From Microbulbifer pacificus (GTDB taxonomy: Bacteria; Pseudomonadota; Gammaproteobacteria; Pseudomonadales; Cellvibrionaceae), in the NCBI RefSeq assembly GCF_033723955.1, contig NZ_CP137555.1, positions 676,001-740,000 of the forward strand: a DNA stretch of 64,000 nucleotides, in the 5' to 3' direction. Of the stretch, positions 14,132-24,886 are shown in pieces; position 1 is the stretch's first letter; each line of letters begins with the position of its first letter. The notes beneath the pieces are model-generated. The model was not told where the DNA came from, ran no database searches, and saw only the letters and a program-made list of their open reading frames with translations. A program made the position numbers and the translations under genes.

Positions 14132-14163
14132 ATAAAAAACCCCGCAAAAGCGGGGTTTTTTAT
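14132..14163. terminator. Bidirectional terminator between intI and groEL
   Basis: Hairpin CCCCGC-aaaa-GCGGGG flanked by an A-run on one side and a T-run on the other, so it can end both convergent genes. Confidence 0.9.
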
Positions 14164-14183
14164 TGGTTTGGCTGGAGGCCGGC

Positions 14184-15827
<1,644 letters not shown>

Positions 15828-15860
15828 TCAATTCTGTGTGCGATGGAGGTTCGGGGCTTA

Positions 15861-16154
15861 TCAGCCTTCCAGAACGCCGTAGATGTCGCTTTCGCTCATG
15901 ATGATCAGCTCTTCGCCGTCCACCTTGAGGGTGTTGCTGTCGGCGTAACGGCCGAACACTACGGTGTCACCCACTTTTACGGACAGTGCGCGTACGTCGC
16001 CGTTGTCCAGCAGCTTGCCTTCACCCACGGCAACCACTTCGCCCTGATTCGGCTTCTCTTTTGCAGCGCCCGGCAGAACGATACCGCCAGCAGATTTGGC
16101 TTCTTCTTCCTTACGGCGTACTACGACGCGGTCGTGTAAAGGACGAATTTTCAT
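15861..16154 (-). CDS. groES: Co-chaperonin GroES (Cpn10)
   Basis: 97-residue lid protein of the GroEL chamber. It has [14 protein letters not shown] at the start, the mobile-loop region SAGGIVLPG, and [11 protein letters not shown] at the end. The start at 16154 has GGAGAG seven bases upstream; a longer in-frame reading is not conserved in the family. First gene of the groESL operon. Confidence 0.98.
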   Translation of the reverse strand: MKIRPLHDRVVVRRKEEEAKSAGGIVLPGAAKEKPNQGEVVAVGEGKLLDNGDVRALSVKVGDTVVFGRYADSNTLKVDGEELIIMSESDIYGVLEG

Positions 16155-16276
16155 GGATTGGCTCTCCATTGAGTTATTTGAGGTTGCAATAACAAGTGGC
16201 CCCACGCCGTCTTGGTGGCCGTGGAACCAGCCCCTCTGCAGAGACTGCAGCGGGGCAAAAACTTGAGGTGGAAGCT

Positions 16277-16304
16277 ATCTGAGGGCGAGCGGTGGGATTT
16301 CAAC
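16277..16304 (-). promoter_or_regulatory. Possible sigma-32 heat-shock promoter of groESL
   Basis: On the minus strand GTTGAAA (16298-16304) and CCCTCAGAT (16277-16285) are 12 bases apart, resembling the sigma-32 pattern CTTGAAA-N11-15-CCCCATNT. It lies about 120 bases before groES. The match is partial. Confidence 0.4.
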
Positions 16305-16386
16305 AGCGACAGGAAAAAAACTGGGAAAAAATCTGTGGTAAGTACTGACGGATGGCAAAATCGAACAAAAAACAAGCAATCCTGTT

Positions 16387-16878
16387 CTAGCGATCATCCT
16401 TTGGGGATTCGTCGCGCGACTCGTCACGCGGGTTCCGATCTCGCCCCTCCCGCTGATAGTCTCCCTCAATGACGTTGCCGCCCCCCTGCTCTCGCCCGCC
16501 TGTATGCGGACCATACCCCGGGCGGATCACGACGATGTGGTTCAGCAGTTTACCCAGCACCAGCTGGCGCAGTCCCGGTATCAGGCAGATAAACCCCAGC
16601 GCGTCGGTGATAAACCCCGGCGTAAGCAACAGGGCGCCCCCAACCGCAAGGAAGATTCCTTCGGCCATTTCCCGCGCAGGTACTTCCCCGGCGCGCATTT
16701 TCTCCTGCGCGCGCATCAGGGTGGATATTCCCTGGCGCCGTAACAGCGCCACCCCCACCACCGCGGTGAACAGTACCAGGCCGATGGTGGGCAGTGCGCC
16801 GATCTTCTCGCCGACGGTAATCAACAGCCACATTTCGAGAATGGGCAGGACGATAAACAATACAAGGAACGGACGCAT
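16387..16878 (-). CDS. fxsA: FxsA-family inner-membrane protein
   Basis: 163-residue membrane protein of the FxsA/YtzA family; E. coli FxsA eases phage T7 exclusion by the F plasmid when over-produced, and its normal role is unclear. It starts MRPFLVLFIVLPILEMWLLI, has the family segment VGVALLRRQG and the GGALLLTPGFITDALGF helix, and ends in a hydrophilic Arg/Asp-rich tail. The start at 16878 matches the family; a longer frame would add an unconserved extension. FxsA genes commonly lie beside groES-groEL, as here. Confidence 0.9.
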   Translation of the reverse strand: MRPFLVLFIVLPILEMWLLITVGEKIGALPTIGLVLFTAVVGVALLRRQGISTLMRAQEKMRAGEVPAREMAEGIFLAVGGALLLTPGFITDALGFICLIPGLRQLVLGKLLNHIVVIRPGYGPHTGGREQGGGNVIEGDYQREGRDRNPRDESRDESPKDDR

Positions 16879-17133
16879 GGTCTTGAACTCCCCCGGGCGC
16901 ACCGCCGCACAACGCGGCCCCGGACTGTGAATACCGGCGAATCCCGGTATTTCTAATATGCTTAAATGGAAAAAGCGCAAAACCCGCAAATACGGGGAAA
17001 TCGGCGCAAGTCATTGGGTTCGCAGTGTAGCCACTCTCCAGTATGACGCGCAAATGCGCGCTGCAGAGCCCATTCCACCACGACACGGATTCAGCCAACG
17101 GCTGGTCGGCACTGCGACGGGATATTCGGCAAG

Positions 17134-18309
17134 ATGGAAAGTGACACCGTTACCAACAATCCGGAAAAAGAAATCCGCAGCAAGGGCGCCACCGCGGCGG
17201 GCTCTCCCGGATCACACCTGCTGGCGGAGCTGCTGCAAGCTGCCGATATACGCATCAACGGCGACAGCCCCTGGGATATGCAAGTGCACCGTACCCGGGC
17301 ACTGGACGAGATTGTCGCCCGCCACAGCCTGGGTCTGGGGGAAACCTATATGCGCGGCGACTGGTCCTGCGCCGCCCTGGACCAGTTTTTCTGCCGCCTG
17401 CTGCGGGCAAACCTGCAAAACCAGATCAAACCGTTTCGCCACCTGTGGAGAGTCGCGCGCAGCTACTTCATCAACCTGCAGAGCCAGCGCCGGGCATTTC
17501 AGGTGGGCGAACACCACTACGATCTGGGCAACGATTTTTACCGCACGATGCTGGACAGTCGCATGACCTACAGCTGCGGCTACTGGAAAGACGCGGAATA
17601 CCTGGAACAGGCACAGGCGGCAAAGCTCGACCTGATCTGCCGCAAACTCGGCCTGCGACCGGGCATGCGCCTGCTGGACATCGGTTGTGGCTGGGGCAGC
17701 CTGGTGGGCTACGCGGCGGAGCATTACGGCGTGGAATGCGTGGGGGTTACGGTTTCCCGCGAGCAGAAACAGTTTGTCGACGAGCACTACGCCGATCGCC
17801 CCATCCGCGTTGAGCTGATGGACTACCGCAAACTCACCGGCAAATTCGATCGCATCGCCAGTGTCGGCATGTTCGAACACGTGGGCCGCCGCAACCATCG
17901 CACCTTCATGCAGGTAGCCAAGCGCTGCCTGAATCCCGACGGGCTGTTGCTGCTGCACACCATCGGCAAGAACCGGCGCCACTCCACCTGTGACCCCTGG
18001 ATCGAAAAATACATTTTCCCCAACGGCGACCTCCCCAGTAACGGCCAGATCTGTGATGCCGCGGAAAATCTGCTGCTGGTGGAAGACCTGCACAATTTCG
18101 GCTGTGATTACGACCGCACCCTGATGGCCTGGCACGAGAACTTTGAAAATAGCTGGGAAAAGTTTGCAGATCGCTTCGGTATGGAGTTTTACCGTATGTG
18201 GCGCTACTACCTGCTCTCCTGCGCCGGCGCCTTCCGCGCCCGCCATATCCAGTTGTGGCAGTGGCTGCTATCCGACAATCGCGACGGTGGCGTCGCCAGG
18301 GTGAGCTGA
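17134..18309 (+). CDS. cfa: Cyclopropane-fatty-acyl-phospholipid synthase
   Basis: 391-residue methyltransferase that adds a methylene from S-adenosylmethionine across a cis double bond of membrane phospholipid acyl chains. The SAM-binding motif LDIGCGWGS is at 181-189, GEHHYDLGNDFY at 125-136, and GMFEHVG at 245-251. Length and order match E. coli Cfa. Usually induced in stationary phase; no promoter is assigned here. It stands between fxsA (divergent) and a convergent SDR gene. Confidence 0.95.
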   Translation: MESDTVTNNPEKEIRSKGATAAGSPGSHLLAELLQAADIRINGDSPWDMQVHRTRALDEIVARHSLGLGETYMRGDWSCAALDQFFCRLLRANLQNQIKPFRHLWRVARSYFINLQSQRRAFQVGEHHYDLGNDFYRTMLDSRMTYSCGYWKDAEYLEQAQAAKLDLICRKLGLRPGMRLLDIGCGWGSLVGYAAEHYGVECVGVTVSREQKQFVDEHYADRPIRVELMDYRKLTGKFDRIASVGMFEHVGRRNHRTFMQVAKRCLNPDGLLLLHTIGKNRRHSTCDPWIEKYIFPNGDLPSNGQICDAAENLLLVEDLHNFGCDYDRTLMAWHENFENSWEKFADRFGMEFYRMWRYYLLSCAGAFRARHIQLWQWLLSDNRDGGVARVS

Positions 18310-18359
18310 ATCTCGCAACTACGCGAGATCCAGCAGAAGGAAAAATATGTGCGGACGGA

Positions 18360-19121
18360 TTACATTCTCGCGCCGCCGTCAACCTCGATAACTCGACCGC
18401 TGATGTAATCATTGTCGATGATAAACGCCACGGTGCTGGCGATTTCTGCCGGCTCGCCAATACGGCGCAACGGAACCTGCTTCACCAGGCTGTCCAGAAT
18501 TTCCGGGCGCATCTGCGCCACCATATCGGTACCGATAAACCCGGGGGCGATGGCCGCAACCCGCACACCGTAACGGGCCAGTTCCCGCGCCCAGGTCACG
18601 GTCATGGTGGCGACACCGGCCTTGGACGCAGAGTAATTGGTCTGCCCCATATTGCCGGCGCGGGACACGCTGGAAATATTGACGATCACGCCACCCTCGC
18701 CTCGCTCCGCCATAATGCCAGCGGCCGCGCGCGTGCAGAGAAATACTCCGGTCAGGTTCACATCGATCACCGACTGCCACTGCGCCAGCGACATCCGCTC
18801 GGTGACCTTGCCGTCCTTCACCTTGAGCAGCATACCGTCGCGCATGATGCCGGCGTTGTTCACCAGCACATTCAGCCCACCAAAATCTCCGGCAATGGCC
18901 GCGAAGGTGCCATCGACCGCCTCCTCATTCGCCACATCCACCACATAGCTGCGCGCTTCCGCACCCAGCGCGGCACAGGCGGCAACACTCTCGTCGAGAC
19001 CGGCCTGATTCACATCCAGCAGCGCGAGCCGCGCGCCGCGCTCGGCGAGATAAACGGCCATGGAACGACCGAGGCCCTGACCGGCTCCGGTAATGGCAAT
19101 AACACTGTTTGCAACCTGCAT
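18360..19121 (-). CDS. SDR-family oxidoreductase, FabG-like
   Basis: 253-residue classical short-chain dehydrogenase. The Rossmann motif TGAGQGLG (11-18), NNAG (88-91), and the catalytic set Ser151, Tyr163, Lys167 are all present, as is the PGFIGTDM segment. It resembles 3-oxoacyl-ACP reductases, but a FabG for fatty-acid synthesis normally sits in a fab cluster. Here it is alone, so a paralogue acting on another ketoacyl or hydroxy substrate is likely. Confidence 0.85.
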   Translation of the reverse strand: MQVANSVIAITGAGQGLGRSMAVYLAERGARLALLDVNQAGLDESVAACAALGAEARSYVVDVANEEAVDGTFAAIAGDFGGLNVLVNNAGIMRDGMLLKVKDGKVTERMSLAQWQSVIDVNLTGVFLCTRAAAGIMAERGEGGVIVNISSVSRAGNMGQTNYSASKAGVATMTVTWARELARYGVRVAAIAPGFIGTDMVAQMRPEILDSLVKQVPLRRIGEPAEIASTVAFIIDNDYISGRVIEVDGGARM

Positions 19122-19173
19122 AGCAACCTCTGAATTAAGATGTCGCGGGGCTTTCGCATGTTCCCTGGACGGG

Positions 19174-20241
19174 TTACCAGGAATAGCCCACGCCGACGGT
19201 CATTTTTGTATCTTCTTTTTCACTTTCCAGTGACGGCGTATTGTCGTACTGCCAGGCGTATTTCAATTCCATCAGAATGCCTTTCACCAGCGGAGTGCGC
19301 ACACCGATTTCCGCATTGCTCTGGTAGTCCGCGCTGCGATCCAGCGACTGCAGCAGCTCCTGGTTGTAATACACCTCGGGGCCCAGCTCGAACTTATAGC
19401 GGAAATCCCATGCGGTACGGCCCGCTGCGTATCGCTTGTCGGAAGTTTCACTCAAGGTGGGATCGATGAAGTCGTCTTTTACGCTACTCATACCACCCTG
19501 AATGGAAAATGCGGACTTGTCTGTATCGAAAAACAGGTAACCGAGACCGAGACCCACGGTGGTGCTGAGATCCAGGTTGCGCGCCTCTTCGTGCAGGAAG
19601 GCGCTGTTGCCCGCGGCAAACCACTTCTCGGAGAAGATCCAGCGCAGGTCGTAGTTGAGGCGATATTTCTCCAGGTTTTCGACTTCGGTGCTGTTCTGAT
19701 TCTGGTACTGGGTGGCGACCAGATGGTGGAAGTCGCCATTGCGCACATCGAAGTTGGCATTGATATCCCAGTCCTCACGCTCGCGGTTGCCATCCTCGAA
19801 TACACCGGACGCGGCCACGTTACCGCGGAAAATAATCGGGTCACCCACAAAATTGATATAGGGCTCGGCGTGGTCGATCGCGGGGAAGTCCATCACCCAG
19901 CCGTCGCCCTCATCGCAGTAAAGCTCCCACTGTTCACGACGGTGACCTGCCAGCGCACAGGGTTCATCCCGACCGGCAATTTTCAGGTCCTTATCGGTTT
20001 CCAGCGACAGGATTTTGCCTTTCTCTACGGTAATATCGCCGAAGGTTTCCGAGCGCCACACCACGTGATCGCGCTCGACCACCACCAGTTCGCCTTGAAT
20101 CCGGTCCCCGTTGGCCAGGCTCAGTACACCTGCGCGGGTATTCGGGGCAACGGCGGTCAGCAGAGTCATCGTCAGTACTGCGGAAAGGGGGCCTGAAGCA
20201 GCGGAAAAGAAGCGTAAAGTTCTGGAAACAGCAGAATGCAC
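19174..20241 (-). CDS. DUF481-family (YdiY-like) outer-membrane protein
   Basis: 355 residues with a signal peptide ending near APNTRAG. The N-terminal part (about 38-70) reads LSLANGDRIQGELVVVERDHVVW, a small beta motif seen before DUF481 domains, and the C-terminal 220 residues alternate in beta strands up to the terminal aromatic WTVGVGYSW, which suits a barrel. DUF481 members such as YdiY are salt-induced outer-membrane proteins; no transport function is established. It ends 52 bases from the SDR gene but its role with it is unclear. Confidence 0.8.
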   Translation of the reverse strand: MHSAVSRTLRFFSAASGPLSAVLTMTLLTAVAPNTRAGVLSLANGDRIQGELVVVERDHVVWRSETFGDITVEKGKILSLETDKDLKIAGRDEPCALAGHRREQWELYCDEGDGWVMDFPAIDHAEPYINFVGDPIIFRGNVAASGVFEDGNREREDWDINANFDVRNGDFHHLVATQYQNQNSTEVENLEKYRLNYDLRWIFSEKWFAAGNSAFLHEEARNLDLSTTVGLGLGYLFFDTDKSAFSIQGGMSSVKDDFIDPTLSETSDKRYAAGRTAWDFRYKFELGPEVYYNQELLQSLDRSADYQSNAEIGVRTPLVKGILMELKYAWQYDNTPSLESEKEDTKMTVGVGYSW

Positions 20242-20273
20242 GAAACAACCTTTAGATAGCCTGGAGTTATTAG

Positions 20274-20663
20274 GTGAAAGTGCGCAATAAATCTGGAAAT
20301 GAAAATATTAAAACTTCAGGAACCAGTGGAACGCGGAAAATCAAAGATGAGCCCAATGATGCCACAAGTCGCATCTGCCTTGCACTTGCGTTGGTCCCAA
20401 TGGGGCGGGTGGTAACTTATGGAAGTCTGGCGGAACTGGCCGGGTTGCCGAGGGCAGCGCGCCTTGTGGGGCAGACCCTGCGCAAGCTGCCAAAAGACAC
20501 TCGTCTGCCATGGCACCGGGTGCTGAACGCGCAGGGAAAAATTTCACTGCCGGAACCCGGCGCCGAGCGGCAGAAGAAGCGGCTTGAGAATGAGGGCGTG
20601 ACCTTGCTTAACGGCAAGGTGGATTTGGGCATTTATCTCTGGCCCAAACCGGGGGAACTCTAG
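20274..20663 (+). CDS. Alkyltransferase-like (ATL) DNA-repair protein
   Basis: 129 residues homologous to the C-terminal DNA-binding domain of O6-alkylguanine-DNA alkyltransferase, but with PWHR (79-82) in place of the catalytic PCHR. ATL proteins bind O6-alkylguanine lesions without removing the alkyl group and recruit nucleotide-excision repair. The helix region GRVVTYGSLAELAGLPRAARLVG is typical. The GTG start at 20274 gives about 30 extra N-terminal residues, so the true start may be further in. Confidence 0.88.
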   Translation: MKVRNKSGNENIKTSGTSGTRKIKDEPNDATSRICLALALVPMGRVVTYGSLAELAGLPRAARLVGQTLRKLPKDTRLPWHRVLNAQGKISLPEPGAERQKKRLENEGVTLLNGKVDLGIYLWPKPGEL

Positions 20664-20702
20664 TTTGTTGAACGCTAGTCTGCACAAATACCGCCAACAA
20701 AC

Positions 20703-22073
20703 CTAGCTTTGCACTCTCTCCGCTTTTTCTGCAAAGCTTGCGGCCTCCTCATCCTTGTTGCGATACCAGATATAAATCGCGAGCAGGACCGCAGGAATAC
20801 CGAGAATCGCCACCAGGATAAAGAAATACGGGTATCCCTCTGCATCCACAACAATGCCGGAAAAGCCGCTGATAAACTTGCCAGGCAGTGTCATCAGGGA
20901 GCTGAACAACGCGTATTGCGTCGCCGTATAGGATTGGTTGACCAGGCTTGAAAGGAAGGCAATAAATACCGAGTTGGAAATACCCCCGCTGATATTGTCT
21001 GCGCTGATCGCGATCGCCAACCACGTCTTATCCGCGCCCAATGTGGCTAGGTGCGCAAACAACAGATTGGTAGAGGCCACCATCACCGCGCCGAGTATCA
21101 GCGGGCGCAGGATACCGAAGCGCACAACCATAGCCCCGCCCAAAAAGGCGCCAATCATGGCGCAGAAAAAACCGAACAATTTGCCGATCTGGGCAATATC
21201 GTCTTTGCTGAAACCGAGGTCCAGATAGAAGGGGTTGGCCATAACCCCCATGGCGATATCGCTCAACCGGTAAATACCGATAAACAACAGCAGCACAATC
21301 GCAAACCGGCCATTGCGCTCGAAGAAATCAATAAACGGGCAGGCAACCGCGCGCACGAACCACTCGCTGAACCGGCTGTGCTTACCACTGCCGAGCACGC
21401 GGTCCACCCACTCGTGCTGGAACTCCTCACCCTGAGCACGGACTTTCTGGTGGTCAGGTTCTGATACCAGCAGTGTGGTGATAATACCGACCACCATCAG
21501 CGCCGCCATGGACATATAGGCGATGCTCCAGTTGGTATATTCGGCAATGAACAGGGCTCCGGCGCCGGCGATCAGCAGTGCCACCCGGTAACCAAACACG
21601 TACATGGCCGCCATCGCGCCCTGGTATTGCTTGTCCACCGCTTCGATACGGTACGCGTCGATCACCACATCCTGCGATGCCGAACAGAACGCCACCAATA
21701 CACCAAAACCGAAAATCGATGGGAGACCCAGCTGCGGGTTGATCTGGCTCATGGCGAACAGCCCTGCGGCAATGCCGATCTGTGACACCAGCATCCAGCT
21801 GCGCCGTTTGCCCACGAGGCTGGTGAGGAAGGGAATACGCAGGGAATCAATAATCGGCGCCCAGGCAAACTTGATGGAAAAGGTGATGCCAATCCAGGCC
21901 GCAAAACCGATGGTGGTGCGACTGACACCGTAATCCCGCAGCCAGGCCGTGAGGGTGGAGAATACCAGCAGGTATGGAAGCCCAGCGGATATCCCCAGGA
22001 AAAACATGGCCAGCACTTTCGGTCGCGAATAAACCTTGAGCGCCTCTCCCCAGGTCATTTTATTTTGCTGCAT
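20703..22073 (-). CDS. ampG: AmpG-type muropeptide permease (MFS)
   Basis: 456-residue MFS transporter with 12-14 hydrophobic helices. The opening KVLAMFFLGISAGLPYLLVFSTLTAWL, then GFAAWIGITFSIKFAWAP and FCSASQDVVIDAYRIE, match AmpG, which imports anhydro-muropeptides from the periplasm for cell-wall recycling. ampE and ampD, which act in the same pathway, lie 2-4 kb away on the same strand, which supports the call. Confidence 0.88.
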   Translation of the reverse strand: MQQNKMTWGEALKVYSRPKVLAMFFLGISAGLPYLLVFSTLTAWLRDYGVSRTTIGFAAWIGITFSIKFAWAPIIDSLRIPFLTSLVGKRRSWMLVSQIGIAAGLFAMSQINPQLGLPSIFGFGVLVAFCSASQDVVIDAYRIEAVDKQYQGAMAAMYVFGYRVALLIAGAGALFIAEYTNWSIAYMSMAALMVVGIITTLLVSEPDHQKVRAQGEEFQHEWVDRVLGSGKHSRFSEWFVRAVACPFIDFFERNGRFAIVLLLFIGIYRLSDIAMGVMANPFYLDLGFSKDDIAQIGKLFGFFCAMIGAFLGGAMVVRFGILRPLILGAVMVASTNLLFAHLATLGADKTWLAIAISADNISGGISNSVFIAFLSSLVNQSYTATQYALFSSLMTLPGKFISGFSGIVVDAEGYPYFFILVAILGIPAVLLAIYIWYRNKDEEAASFAEKAERVQS

Positions 22074-22159
22074 GGGCGAGCTCTGTATCCTTATTGTTTG
22101 TGGCTTACAGCCAACGGCGCACCGTTCCGGCAGAATTCTGATGGTAATCGAGCCGCAGA

Positions 22160-22828
22160 TCAGCGGCCGTATATGACATCCATTTGTGCTTCCGCCAGTT
22201 TATTGGCATGGATGTGATCTGCCACCATCGCCGCGGGACTGCTTTCATCCAGCGGTAACAGGTCTACCTTGAGTGCGTAAATCCGAAACTGGTAGCGGTG
22301 ACCATTGCTGCCCTCCGGCGGGCAGGCACCGCTGTAGCCGTGACCGCGGAAATCTGTGCGCCCCTGGATCGCTTCGGGAATCAGCCCGGACTTGGGCTCA
22401 CCCGCACCTTCCGGCAGGGACATCGACTCCGCCGGAATATTGAATACCACCCAGTGCCAACGGCCACTGCCGGAGTCCGCATCCGGGTCGTACATGGTCA
22501 GTGCAAAGCTGCGGGTACCCAGCGGGGCATCCCGCCAGTGCAACTCCGGCGAAATATTCTCACCACTGCAGCTGGACCCCATATACAACCTTGCAGACGC
22601 TATCCGATCCCCACCGCTGACGGCATTGGACGCCAGGGTAAACACTTCCGCACCAGCCTGCGCAGTGGGCAACACGAACAGCGACAGCAACCCCAGAGAC
22701 GAAAGCCAAACCGCCACTGTGCGACGGCGCAAAACTGCCAACAGTGTAGCAGCAGACGTATTCAACCATTGTGCTGCGCTTACTCGCATAACCTGCGCGC
22801 CCGCTGACAACCGTCTAGGGTATTGCAT
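22160..22828 (-). CDS. Secreted YbhB/YbcL-family (PEBP) protein
   Basis: 222 residues. An N-terminal extension with hydrophobic core VWLSSLGLLSLFVLPTAQA is followed by a phosphatidylethanolamine-binding-protein fold with YMGSSCSGENISPELHW, LTMYDPDAD, HWVVFNIP and GHGYSGACPPEGSNGHRY. This is the bacterial Raf-kinase-inhibitor-like family, whose biochemical role is uncertain. The start at 22828 has GGAG six bases upstream; an internal ATG at 22789 is an alternative that also keeps the signal sequence. Confidence 0.88.
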   Translation of the reverse strand: MQYPRRLSAGAQVMRVSAAQWLNTSAATLLAVLRRRTVAVWLSSLGLLSLFVLPTAQAGAEVFTLASNAVSGGDRIASARLYMGSSCSGENISPELHWRDAPLGTRSFALTMYDPDADSGSGRWHWVVFNIPAESMSLPEGAGEPKSGLIPEAIQGRTDFRGHGYSGACPPEGSNGHRYQFRIYALKVDLLPLDESSPAAMVADHIHANKLAEAQMDVIYGR

Positions 22829-22864
22829 ACAACACTCCGAGCAATTTTTCACAGGCCGTCGCCA

Positions 22865-23854
22865 TTACCGGTCGGCCAGTAAGCCCGCCACTGCCGCAAA
22901 ATCCATATTGCCGCCACTCAGCACCACCACCACGCGCTTGTTGCGAAAGCGCGCGCTGTGCTCCATCACCGCGGCCAACCCCACTGCGGCCGAGGGCTCC
23001 ACCAGCTGCTTGGTGCGGCGCCACAACAGTTCCAGCGCGGTCAGGATCCCCGTCTCGGATACCGTCACGATGTCGCTGACACGCTCGCGGATCACCGCAA
23101 AATTGCGCACGCCCAGTGTGGTACGCAAGCCGTCGGCAATGGTCTCCGGCACCTGCTCGGTTACCCGCGTGCCGCTGCGGAACGAGCGCTGCGCATCATC
23201 CGCTCCCGCGGGCTCGGCTCCAAGCACCCTGACATCCGGCGCCAGCGCGGACATCGCCAGCGCCACGCCCGCGAGCAATCCGCCGCCGCCCACCGGGGCC
23301 ACCACCAGATCCGGGCTGAACCCCAGCTCGCGGCACTGGCCGACAATTTCCTGCGCCACCGTACCCTGCCCGGCTATGATGCGGGCATCGTCAAATGGCG
23401 GTACCACGTGGGCGCCGGTTTTTGCCACCAGCTCCGCCAGGGTGGACTCCCGCGCCGCCAGCGTGGGCGCGCAATACAGAATTTCCGCGCCGTAAGCGGC
23501 CACCGCGGTTTTCTTCGCGGCCGGGGCATTTTCCGGCATGACCACGGTGCAGCGGATGCCCTGTTGCGCAGCGGCCCAGGCCAGTGCCGCGCCGTGATTT
23601 CCGGAGGAGTGGGTTGCGACCATCTCCGTGCCCGGTGGCAGCTGCAGCACCGCATTGGCCGCGCCGCGCGCCTTGAAGGCACCCACTTTCTGCAGGTGCT
23701 CGCACTTGAAATGGATCTCCGCCCCCAACAGCTGGTTGAGGCTCGAAGAGGTCACCAGCGGTGTGCGATGGATCTGCCCGTGCAGGCGTTCGGCGGCAGC
23801 AAATACATCCGCCGCCGTTGGCAGGTCAGGCGCCTGAATATTCGTTTCGGTCAC
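22865..23854 (-). CDS. PLP-dependent threonine/serine dehydratase (fold-type II)
   Basis: 329-residue enzyme likely converting threonine or serine to an oxo acid and ammonia, or acting as a serine racemase. The PLP lysine is Lys61 in VGAFKARGA; SSGNHG (83-88) and the glycine-rich phosphate loop VGGGG (188-192) are present, and SGGN lies near the end. Without the ACT regulatory domain of IlvA it resembles the catabolic or racemase subgroup. It lies directly downstream of ampE on the same strand with about 57 bases between. Confidence 0.87.
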   Translation of the reverse strand: MTETNIQAPDLPTAADVFAAAERLHGQIHRTPLVTSSSLNQLLGAEIHFKCEHLQKVGAFKARGAANAVLQLPPGTEMVATHSSGNHGAALAWAAAQQGIRCTVVMPENAPAAKKTAVAAYGAEILYCAPTLAARESTLAELVAKTGAHVVPPFDDARIIAGQGTVAQEIVGQCRELGFSPDLVVAPVGGGGLLAGVALAMSALAPDVRVLGAEPAGADDAQRSFRSGTRVTEQVPETIADGLRTTLGVRNFAVIRERVSDIVTVSETGILTALELLWRRTKQLVEPSAAVGLAAVMEHSARFRNKRVVVVLSGGNMDFAAVAGLLADR

Positions 23855-23911
23855 ATATTCCCCAGTGTGCAGGTGTCAGATAAAACAAAAAACATCCGCA
23901 GTATTGTGAGC

Positions 23912-24832
23912 TTAGCTGCCAAATAGCACATACAGCGCCATGATCGTCAGCCACATGAGTAGTGCGCGGGACAACACCCCCTGCATGGCTTCGAGTTCCG
24001 CACCGCACAGACGCTGCCCCTCGCTGACCATCGCACCTGCGCTGCATTCACTGCTGTCGATGCCGCCCAGGGCGCCCTCGAGGTAGCGCTCCATAATCTC
24101 TTCGGTACGACTCTCGCGACAGGTCAGGTGTTCCCGCCAGACGCGATAGCAACCGGCGAAATTACCGACGATCGCCAGGGTGAATCCCACCACCCGTACC
24201 GGCAGCCACTCGATCAGCCACAGCCAGCGCACTGCCAGGTCCCGGTTCGCTGCGATAGCGGGCGTCGACGGCCCCTCCCGTTCGCAGTGCGCGAGTGTCT
24301 CGGCGGCAAGCTGGCTCAGGCGATACAGCACCGCCCCGGGAATTCCCAGCAGCAGGAACCAGAACAACACAGCGAAAATACGTTCAAACGCACGATAGGC
24401 GGCAGCGCGGACAACCAGCAAATGCAACGCCTGGGGGTCGGCTAACGAAGCCTCGATGGCATCCTCCGGCTTCAATAAAGGTTTAGCCGCGGCTCTGGCA
24501 GCCACCATATCGCCCTGGTACCAACCCCGCAGGTATCCGGACATAGCCTCGTTGAAGTTGCCGCGACCGAAGCTATACAGCAGTGCCGGCACACTCACCA
24601 GCAATACACCGAGGCCCCCGAGCGCCGATTCCGCCAGTGCCAGTAATAGTGCCACCAGCAGCGCCGGGCCGAGCACCAGCAGGCCGAAGCCGACCCCCTG
24701 CCTGTCGCGCATCAGCGTGCGCCGGTAAATGAATTGCTGCCAGTGTACGAACCAGCCATCGCGCTGGACGGGTCCGCCGGAACCCCAGATCTGTACCAGT
24801 CCCAATGCCAACAGCACGATTAAAAGCGCCAT
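23912..24832 (-). CDS. ampE: AmpE-like membrane protein
   Basis: 306-residue integral membrane protein with helices at about 1-17, 48-80, 166-188 and 285-304, and no metal-binding or catalytic motif. It follows ampD by 54 bases, the order found in enterobacteria and pseudomonads, where AmpE is an accessory protein of the beta-lactamase regulation locus. Family sequence is poorly conserved, so the call leans on gene order and topology. Confidence 0.8.
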   Translation of the reverse strand: MALLIVLLALGLVQIWGSGGPVQRDGWFVHWQQFIYRRTLMRDRQGVGFGLLVLGPALLVALLLALAESALGGLGVLLVSVPALLYSFGRGNFNEAMSGYLRGWYQGDMVAARAAAKPLLKPEDAIEASLADPQALHLLVVRAAAYRAFERIFAVLFWFLLLGIPGAVLYRLSQLAAETLAHCEREGPSTPAIAANRDLAVRWLWLIEWLPVRVVGFTLAIVGNFAGCYRVWREHLTCRESRTEEIMERYLEGALGGIDSSECSAGAMVSEGQRLCGAELEAMQGVLSRALLMWLTIMALYVLFGS

Positions 24833-24886
24833 AGCACCCCCACGTCAGTTTCTGATTATCGTTTGGCCGATCAATCGACCGTGTCT

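Noticed and set aside
18360..19121. fabG of the fatty-acid synthesis cluster
   Set aside because: No fabD, acpP or fabF neighbours; the protein is a stand-alone SDR.
20274..20663. Active O6-methylguanine-DNA methyltransferase
   Set aside because: The acceptor cysteine is replaced by Trp (PWHR) and the N-terminal domain is absent, so it is an ATL protein.
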